Assembly: GCA_945901845.1 (NCBI GenBank)
Contig: CAMDLR010000003.1
Location: forward strand, 1 to 64,000
Source of the DNA: Sediminibacterium ginsengisoli
GTDB lineage: Bacteria > Bacteroidota > Bacteroidia > Chitinophagales > Chitinophagaceae
Direction of reading: 5' to 3'
DNA length: 64,000 nt
Shown: positions 60,101 to 64,000 of the stretch, in pieces
Numbering within the stretch: position 1 is the first letter of the stretch
How the letters are laid out: each line of letters opens with the position of its first letter
Program-made: the position numbers and the translations under genes
Notes under the pieces: generated by a model
What the model saw: the letters and a program-made list of their open reading frames with translations, nothing else
Databases searched by the model: none
Told to the model about the DNA's origin: nothing

Positions 60101-62824
60101 TTAGTTTTTATTAAGCCATTCGTCTAAATTAAGCATGGCGTTTGCTACTACAACAAGTGCTGCTCTATTTGTAGGTGATGCAAGTGTGCTATCACTCACT
60201 AATATGGTGGCTGCTTTTTTGTTGCTTTGGTATTTTGATAAACTACTTTGATAGAGTGAGGTAAGTGCATTTAATTTATTTGCAGCAATTGGCTTATACA
60301 TCATTTGCTCATAGCCTGTTTTTATTTTTGCTTCGATAGGTCCTTTTATAGTTTCCATACTTTTTGCAAAGGAGCGGGCCATAATAATATAGGACGAATC
60401 ATTTAACGAATTAAGTGCCTGAAGTGGTGTGTTGGTTCTAATGCGCCTAATAACACAAACCTCTCTGGCGCCTCCATCAAAAGTGATCATAGATGGGTAA
60501 GGTGCCGTTCTTTTAAAATAGGTATACAATGAACGGCGGTACTGATCTTCGCCTTCAGATAATTTCCAAGTATCACCATTATACGGTGAACGCCAAATGC
60601 CTTCTGGTTGATAAGGCATCACACTTTTGCCATACATTTTCGGACTTAATAAAGTACTTACGGCAAGTGTTTGGTCTCTAATTTGTTCTGCCGAAAGTCT
60701 GACCCTTGGACCTCTTGCGTACAATTTATTGTAAGGATCTTTTTTGATGAGTTCTTTGGTAAAAATGGACTGCTGTTTATAGGTAGCAGAAAGTACCATT
60801 TCTTTGAGTGTTTTTTTGATGCTCCAATTATGCGTGTGCATGTGTTGGTAGGCTAAATAATCGAGAAGGGTTTGGTGGGTAGGTGATAGTCCCTGCGTGC
60901 CCAGGTCTTCTAGGGTTTCTACAATACCGCTACCAAATAATTGTTCCCATAGTCTGTTAACGAGGGTTCGAGCAACAAGCGGATTGTTTTTACTAGTGAG
61001 CCACATGGCAAGGCCCATTCTATTTTTTGGTGCATTTTTTGGAAGGGCTGGTAATACGCCAGGCACATCAGGTGTTACCTTTTTTCCTTTGGAGAGCCAA
61101 CTACCTCTTTCAAAAACATGTGTTGTTCTTGATAAATCTTGATTGGCTTCCATCATAATGGGCGTGGTTTCTGCGCCAGCCATTAAAAGATCATTAAAAT
61201 ATTTGTAGGCACTATCGTATCCAGGTTTTTCTTTTCCAGGAAATGGATTTCCAAAAGAGAACCATTCAAATAAAATACCGTTGTCTGTGTTGTTTTTTAT
61301 TTTTGGAGAATAATACTTGAAATATAATGTGTGATTGCCTTGTATGGAAGGAAGCAATGTGCGTTCGTGCACGAAGCCGCCGCCTGTATTTTTGATAGGC
61401 ACTTCTTTAATGAGCTTACCATTTAAACTATCTAAATAAATGCGCCACACACCTTTGTCTACACCAGATGCATATTTAAAAAGAAGCTCTGATTTACCAG
61501 TGAGTGCTACATCTTTTAAATTACAGGTACCATTGTTGCGAAGTGTTGCATACCATCCGTTAGCGCCATCAACAAACTTATCGCATTGAAAAGCATTAAT
61601 CGTAGGTTGAAGGGTACGGATAAAAGTGGTCCAATAATTAGCGGATGCTGGAGTCGCATTTTTTGAGAGCCAAGTTTTTAGCGATTCAAATTTTATATTA
61701 TCGGCTCCTAGGTATTGGCGGAGTACAGGGTTTTCGAAAGGAGAATCTTCGTCGCGGGTGTTGTTAAAAAACGCCATAAATTTATAATACTCGTCATGCT
61801 TGAACGGATCGTAAGGATGACTATGACACTGTACACAATTAAAGCTTGTGCCCATAACAGCACTCCATGTGGTGTTTACGCGGTCAAGCACGGCAGCGGT
61901 TCTATATTCTTCATTGTCGGTGCCACCTTCGTCATTGTTCATGGTGTTTCTATGAAATGCAGTGGCAATATAATTGGCGTCGGTAGGGTTTGGTAAGAGG
62001 TCTCCGGCAATTTGTTCAATTAAGAAATCGTTGTAGGGTTTGTCTTTATTAAATGCATCAATGAGCCAGTCGCGGTATTTGTAAATATTTCTACTACGGT
62101 CTGCTTCAAAACCTTTGGTGTCGGCGTAACGGGCAAGGTCTAGCCAAAGTGCTGCCCATTTTTCGCCATAAGCAGGCGAAGCCATTAAATCGTTTACTAA
62201 ATTTTCATAGGCCTTATCAGAATTGTCGCTTAAATATTTTGCTGCAATTTTTTTATTGGCAGGAAGCCCAGTTAGATCTAAACTAACGCGTCTTAATAGT
62301 GTTGCTTTATCTGCCTCTTTGGAAGGACTTAATTTTTCGGATTCTAATTTTTCTAGAATGTACCTATCAATATTATTGTTAACCCAGTTATCATTCATAC
62401 TTGGTACTTCTGGCTCCTTCACTTTTTGATACGCCCAGTGTGATCCCCACTTGGCACCTTCTTTAATCCAAGTGGTTAAAATTTTAATTTCTTCTTTACT
62501 TAAAGGATCGTGCTTATACGGCATGCGCTCTTCAGGATCGGTGAGGTGCAACCTTCTAATAAGTTCGCTTTCTTCTGGCTTATATTTTATAATCGCAGGC
62601 TTGCCAGATTTAGTAGGTGCAAATGCTTCTTCTTCAAAGAGTAAACTAAATCCAGCCTCTTGTTTTACACCACCATGACAGGTAATACATTTTTTATTTA
62701 AAATGGGTTTCACCTCGGTATTGTAATCGATTGGATCTGAAGGATAAATAACAACAGCAGTAATGGCAAGTACAATGAGTACTGCAGAGCTGTAAAAAAG
62801 TTTTTTGCTAGGCTGTAAAAACAT
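60101..62824 (-). CDS. Planctomycete-type PSCyt1-DUF1549-DUF1553 protein
   Basis: The 907-residue protein has a membrane helix (about 12-28) and then PSCyt1 with CITCH at 46-50 and the distal Met-like ERMPYKHDP. DUF1549 (about 145-350, GEKWAALWLDLARYADTKG and a second CVQCH motif in FNCVQCHSHPYDPF) and DUF1553 (about 560-870, RTLVNRLWEQLFGSGIV, RVRLSAEQIRDQTLAV, RRSLYTYFKRTAPYPS) follow. Family function is unknown, but the genes occur with DUF1501 and the cytochrome-LRR gene as an operon. A long stem-loop abuts its start codon (62825-62875). Confidence 0.9.
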   Translation of the reverse strand: MFLQPSKKLFYSSAVLIVLAITAVVIYPSDPIDYNTEVKPILNKKCITCHGGVKQEAGFSLLFEEEAFAPTKSGKPAIIKYKPEESELIRRLHLTDPEERMPYKHDPLSKEEIKILTTWIKEGAKWGSHWAYQKVKEPEVPSMNDNWVNNNIDRYILEKLESEKLSPSKEADKATLLRRVSLDLTGLPANKKIAAKYLSDNSDKAYENLVNDLMASPAYGEKWAALWLDLARYADTKGFEADRSRNIYKYRDWLIDAFNKDKPYNDFLIEQIAGDLLPNPTDANYIATAFHRNTMNNDEGGTDNEEYRTAAVLDRVNTTWSAVMGTSFNCVQCHSHPYDPFKHDEYYKFMAFFNNTRDEDSPFENPVLRQYLGADNIKFESLKTWLSKNATPASANYWTTFIRTLQPTINAFQCDKFVDGANGWYATLRNNGTCNLKDVALTGKSELLFKYASGVDKGVWRIYLDSLNGKLIKEVPIKNTGGGFVHERTLLPSIQGNHTLYFKYYSPKIKNNTDNGILFEWFSFGNPFPGKEKPGYDSAYKYFNDLLMAGAETTPIMMEANQDLSRTTHVFERGSWLSKGKKVTPDVPGVLPALPKNAPKNRMGLAMWLTSKNNPLVARTLVNRLWEQLFGSGIVETLEDLGTQGLSPTHQTLLDYLAYQHMHTHNWSIKKTLKEMVLSATYKQQSIFTKELIKKDPYNKLYARGPRVRLSAEQIRDQTLAVSTLLSPKMYGKSVMPYQPEGIWRSPYNGDTWKLSEGEDQYRRSLYTYFKRTAPYPSMITFDGGAREVCVIRRIRTNTPLQALNSLNDSSYIIMARSFAKSMETIKGPIEAKIKTGYEQMMYKPIAANKLNALTSLYQSSLSKYQSNKKAATILVSDSTLASPTNRAALVVVANAMLNLDEWLNKN

Positions 62825-62875
62825 AAGGCATCATTCGTAAGGTTAAATTTAATAATTACTTACGAATGATACCTT
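62825..62875. repeat. Seventeen-bp near-perfect inverted repeat at the start codon of the DUF1549 gene
   Basis: Arms AAGGCATCATTCGTAAG (62825-62841) and CTTACGAATGATACCTT (62859-62875) pair at 16 of 17 positions across a 17-base loop. On the minus strand the distal arm ends right at the ATG (62824-62822), so the RNA hairpin could cover the ribosome site. It also lies 16 bp after the kduD stop. No T-tract follows, so it is not a classical terminator. It may be an operator or an attenuator. Confidence 0.6.
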
Positions 62876-62890
62876 AAACTTGAAATATAG

Positions 62891-63652
62891 TTATCTACCC
62901 ATCCAGCCACCATCTACGGTTACAATGGTGCCGTTGACGTAGTCGGATGCAGGAGCGGATAAAAAAATGAAAGCTCCGGTTAAATCCTCGGGAGTTCCCC
63001 ATCTATTTGCAGGGATTCTGGCCAAAATAGAGGCATTTCTATCCGGATCGGCCCTTAACTGTGCCGTATTGTCTGTGGATATATAGCCTGGAGCAACACC
63101 GTTTACGGTAATGCCTTTACCTGCCCATTCGTTGGCAAATGCCTTAATTAAGGAGGCAACTGCTCCTTTACTAGCAGCGTAGCCAGGTACGTTGATACCG
63201 CCTTGGAAGCTTAATAGAGAGGCCGTAAACACTATTTTACCACCGCCATTGGCAATCATTTGTTTGCCAATTTCTCTGGTGATAATAAACTGCGCATTTA
63301 AATTGATGTCAATAATATTATCCCAAAACTCGTCGGGATGTTCGGCGGCTGGACTTCTTTGAATACTTCCAGCGTTGTTAATAAGGATATCAATTTTTGG
63401 ATGGTCTGTTACTACTTTTTGTAAAAAGGCATACACCGAATCTCTATTCGCAAAATCTGCTTGGTAGGGGTAGAACTTTTTACCCGCTGCAAGCACTGCT
63501 TTTTCAACATCGCTACCCGCTGCAGGCATAGAGCCACTAACGCCAATAATATCGGCGCCGCTATTAGCAAGTTCTATCGCAATTGCCATACCAATGCCTT
63601 TGCTACAACCGGTTACAATAGCAAGTTTATTATCTACTCTAAAATTTAGCAT
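62891..63652 (-). CDS. kduD: 2-deoxy-D-gluconate 3-dehydrogenase-like SDR (KduD)
   Basis: The 253-residue short-chain dehydrogenase has AIVTGCSKGIGMAIA (NAD loop), ILINNAG and the catalytic triad region with Ser and GYAASKGA (YxxxK). Strands IDINLNAQFIITRE and a closing GTIVTVDGGWMG match KduD. It reduces 2,5-diketo-3-deoxygluconate to 2-keto-3-deoxygluconate. It follows kduI by 5 bp in the same direction, which is the usual kduI-kduD pair for uronates from pectin or alginate. Confidence 0.9.
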   Translation of the reverse strand: MLNFRVDNKLAIVTGCSKGIGMAIAIELANSGADIIGVSGSMPAAGSDVEKAVLAAGKKFYPYQADFANRDSVYAFLQKVVTDHPKIDILINNAGSIQRSPAAEHPDEFWDNIIDINLNAQFIITREIGKQMIANGGGKIVFTASLLSFQGGINVPGYAASKGAVASLIKAFANEWAGKGITVNGVAPGYISTDNTAQLRADPDRNASILARIPANRWGTPEDLTGAFIFLSAPASDYVNGTIVTVDGGWMGR

Positions 63653-63657
63653 GGTAC

Positions 63658-64000
63658 TTATTTTAATAACTGAATGTTTACAAAATCCATATCAGCAAAT
63701 GACATGTTTTCGCCGGCCATCGCCCATATAAATGAATATGACGCTGTTGCAACACCACTATGGATACTCCATGATGGAGATACAATGCCTTGTTCATTGT
63801 TTAAGAAAAGATGTCTTGTTTCGTGCGGCTCACCCATGAAATGAATGACACGTTGTGTTTCAGGTAAATCAAAATAGAAGTATGCTTCCATACGACGGTC
63901 GTGCAGGTGCGCTGGCATGGTATTCCAAATGCTACCTGGTTTAAAGTTGGTTACACCAAGTACGAGTTGGCAACTTTTTAAACCATCGGCGTGAATGTAT
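63658..64000 (-). CDS. kduI: 5-dehydro-4-deoxy-D-glucuronate isomerase (KduI), C-terminal part at window edge
   Basis: The reading frame continues past the window edge. Translation from 64000 gives [19 protein letters not shown], then [19 protein letters not shown] and [27 protein letters not shown] and IWAMAGEN. This is the KduI cupin: the HLHDRRME zinc site is complete, and the C-terminal YSFIWAM block is intact. It isomerises 5-keto-4-deoxyuronate. The ATG at 63918-63916 is internal, not the start. kduD follows after 5 bp. Confidence 0.94.
   Translation of the reverse strand, partial: YIHADGLKSCQLVLGVTNFKPGSIWNTMPAHLHDRRMEAYFYFDLPETQRVIHFMGEPHETRHLFLNNEQGIVSPSWSIHSGVATASYSFIWAMAGENMSFADMDFVNIQLLK

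Noticed and set aside
63658..63918. Short 86-codon gene starting at 63918
   Set aside because: The frame continues upstream to the window edge with unmistakable KduI sequence; the ATG is internal.
1..64000. tRNA, rRNA, CRISPR arrays, insertion sequences and prophage
   Set aside because: I saw no tRNA arm patterns, repeat-spacer arrays, transposase motifs or phage genes on reading both strands; a covariance-model search was not possible.

Overview
The window looks like a chromosomal segment of a low-G+C Bacteroidota, most likely a freshwater or soil member of the Chitinophagaceae. The signs are many Sec-type and lipobox leaders, OmpA/TonB-style outer-membrane proteins, a FISUMP-domain lipoprotein, a ZU5-like lipoprotein, scarce Shine-Dalgarno sites, a proteorhodopsin, and Bacteroidota-type homogentisate-pathway and aromatic amino acid hydroxylase genes. 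No rRNA, tRNA, CRISPR array, phage or insertion sequence was seen.

Layout. 1-304: start of a GT39-like membrane glycosyltransferase, cut by the window edge. 550-9678: a compact, A+T-rich island of cell-wall proteins: muramidase-like, M15 peptidase, beta-propeller, ZU5-like lipoprotein, HExxH peptidase, a penicillin-binding-protein-like protein that has lost its SxxK lysine, CapA-like lipoprotein, L,D-transpeptidase and NlpC/P60-like amidase. 9725-13142: esterase, SGNH hydrolase and sulfatase. 13240-22670: mixed housekeeping and secreted genes, including an exported-looking methyltransferase, an M24 peptidase, a GH18 chitinase and fructose-1,6-bisphosphatase. 22674-27424: GH29 and GH95 fucosidases and a CBM9-like protein. 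27432-35921: an operon of exported enzymes (lactonase-RidA fusion, Tat-RidA, Tat-SelA-like PLP enzyme, RraA-like aldolase, BASS transporter) with a divergent deacetylase-type amidohydrolase and a glucose/sorbosone dehydrogenase-cytochrome c. 35975-39815: a TonB receptor with accessory proteins, possibly for metal uptake. 39940-44098: PQQ dehydrogenase, nuclease and MauG-type peroxidase. 44161-51508: the phenylalanine/tyrosine-to-acetoacetate pathway, with a recurring 20-bp palindrome that looks like its operator. 51631-53286: exported amidase. 53517-56340: green-tuned proton-pumping rhodopsin followed by one gene that fuses lycopene cyclase to the retinal-forming Blh dioxygenase. 56337-62824: pseudouridine synthase, VF530 protein and a planctomycete-type DUF1549/DUF1553, DUF1501 and cytochrome c set. 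62891-64000: kduD and the 3' part of kduI, the edge of a uronate pathway.

How it fits together. The organism appears to forage on fucosylated, sulfated, chitinous and pectic material, burn aromatic amino acids, and supplement energy with light. Three parts deserve most attention: the cell-wall island with its pseudo-transpeptidase, a possible periplasmic non-phosphorylated route for (N-acetyl)amino sugars, and the CrtY-Blh fusion beside the rhodopsin.
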